Source: Streptomyces sp. SID12501
Lineage (GTDB): Bacteria > Actinomycetota > Actinomycetes > Streptomycetales > Streptomycetaceae
Reading direction: 5' to 3'
Assembly (NCBI RefSeq): GCF_010550245.1
Contig: NZ_JAAGLU010000005.1
Coordinates: forward strand, 271,836-335,835
DNA length: 64,000 nt
Under the pieces are notes generated by a model. It was not told the DNA's origin. It made no database searches and was given only the letters and a program-made list of their open reading frames with translations. Position numbers and translations under genes: made by a program. Position 1 is the first letter of the stretch. The number at the start of each line of letters is the position of its first letter. Below are positions 63,251 to 64,000 of the stretch, piece after piece.

Positions 63251-64000
63251 TCAGCCCGCCACGAAGGTGTGCGCCGCCTTGTCGTGCCAGCACTGGCGCC
63301 ACGGGCGGTCGAACAAGCACCACAGGACACCCACGACGCCGATGCCGAGCAGCCCCGGGACGGCGTAGACGAGCCAGCGGCGCAGGGCCCCGCCGAACGA
63401 CGGCGGCTCGTGGCCCTCGATGTCCCGGACCTCCAGACCGACCAGCTTCTTGCCGAGGGTGCGGCCCCACTTGGCCGTGGGCCACGCCTCGGACAGGATC
63501 CCGGCCAGCAGCAGCACGGCCAGCACGATGCCCAGGTACAGCCCGGTCGTGCCGTCCAGCAGCCATACGGTCACGGTCTCGCCGGAGAGCCTGGCCGCGT
63601 CGATCTTCTCCGTGATGTGGTCGACGGCCATGGTGCCCAGCGGCACGGCCGCCGCGGCGGTGAGGGCGCCGACGACCAGGGTGTCCACGAGCCGCGCGAA
63701 CAGCCGCTTGCCGAGGCCCGCTGGACGGGCCGACGCCTGTCTGCGGGCGGCGGCCTGGAACACGTCCTCGACGGGCGGCTTCCAGGGCGCGAGGCGCTGC
63801 TCTCCGCCCTCCTCGGCCCCGCCCAGGCGGTGCACCTGCTGGGCCCAGGAGGGCTGACCGCCGCCGACGCCGGGGGCCATGGCCGCACCGGCGCCGGGAG
63901 TGTTCTGCTGGGGGACGGCCGGGGGCGGGGGCAGCAGGGCTGGATTCGCGCCCTGGGCCGACGCCGCGCGGGCCACCGCGGCCTTTCCGGCGCCGAAGCC
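63251..64000 (-). CDS. RDD family membrane protein, N-terminus outside window
   Basis: At least 249 residues; the frame stays open to base 64000 (GFGAGKAAVARAASAQ), so the start is probably to the right. Pro-rich head (LLPPPPAVPQQNTPGAG), RDD domain GLGKRLFARLVDTLVVGAL, KWGRTLGKKLVGLEVRDIEG and C-terminal PWRQCWHDKAAHTFV. Paralogue of the gene at 62398, with which it shares orientation. Confidence 0.9.
   Translation of the reverse strand, partial: GFGAGKAAVARAASAQGANPALLPPPPAVPQQNTPGAGAAMAPGVGGGQPSWAQQVHRLGGAEEGGEQRLAPWKPPVEDVFQAAARRQASARPAGLGKRLFARLVDTLVVGALTAAAAVPLGTMAVDHITEKIDAARLSGETVTVWLLDGTTGLYLGIVLAVLLLAGILSEAWPTAKWGRTLGKKLVGLEVRDIEGHEPPSFGGALRRWLVYAVPGLLGIGVVGVLWCLFDRPWRQCWHDKAAHTFVAG

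Overview
The window reads as a Streptomyces chromosome segment: very high GC, dense short-gap gene packing, GTG/TTG starts, and actinomycete-specific families (DUF397/DUF5753 regulators, DUF1707, DUF3618, the Mec-CysO-CysM cysteine genes, a GlcNAc PTS behind DasR-type operators). Core and accessory DNA are clearly separated.

1-4.4 kb, all minus strand: a heme-oxygenase-like diiron protein, a frameshifted short-chain dehydrogenase, an asparagine synthetase and the start of a thiolase. They look like the edge of a small-molecule pathway. 4.4-7.1 kb: a solo TnpB-like nuclease gene and a broken gene.

7.2-17.6 kb, plus strand: a seven-gene predicted restriction/defence operon. It encodes a Vsr-like nuclease, a Z1 helicase-like ATPase, a DUF4420 PD-(D/E)XK nuclease, a MutL/MORC-type GHKL ATPase, an unknown protein, a DUF6339 domain fused to a cytosine methyltransferase that has lost its catalytic Pro-Cys motif, and an intact cytosine-C5 methyltransferase. 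Five consecutive genes overlap by 4 bases. This is the most interesting locus.

17.6-30.5 kb: an RsbW-like ATPase / XRE-DUF5753 / DUF397 regulatory set, a DUF6082 membrane protein, a GNAT enzyme, an HTH-less DUF5753 protein, and a PIG-L deacetylase gene cut in two by a 7,791 bp Tn554-like element. The element (22256-30046) is flanked by a GTGGTC repeat, ends in TTCCCTG/CAGGGAA, and carries four overlapping recombination genes plus an MFS transporter. Removing it restores the PIG-L reading frame exactly.

30.6-34.1 kb: small secreted and membrane proteins and gene debris, including a duplicated DUF6924 segment. 34.1-46 kb: envelope genes (DUF445, SGNH hydrolase, DUF1707 protein, a three-gene ABC-2 exporter, a class A penicillin-binding protein), a GroES-like protein and a peroxiredoxin.

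46-64 kb: an HNH nuclease beside tRNA-Leu(UAG), then conserved housekeeping genes: rdgB, rph, nagF and its divergent EIIC gene around DasR-like sites, an MBL hydrolase, a membrane-anchored PemK-like protein, cysM-cysO with a cysteine leader peptide, mec, DUF2017, clpS, pncB, pncA, a large M6 metalloprotease and two RDD membrane proteins. From memory the order resembles the rph-nag-cysM-clpS-pncB region of S. coelicolor.

The left edge cuts the thiolase and the right edge cuts the last RDD gene. No rRNA, CRISPR array or replication origin was seen.
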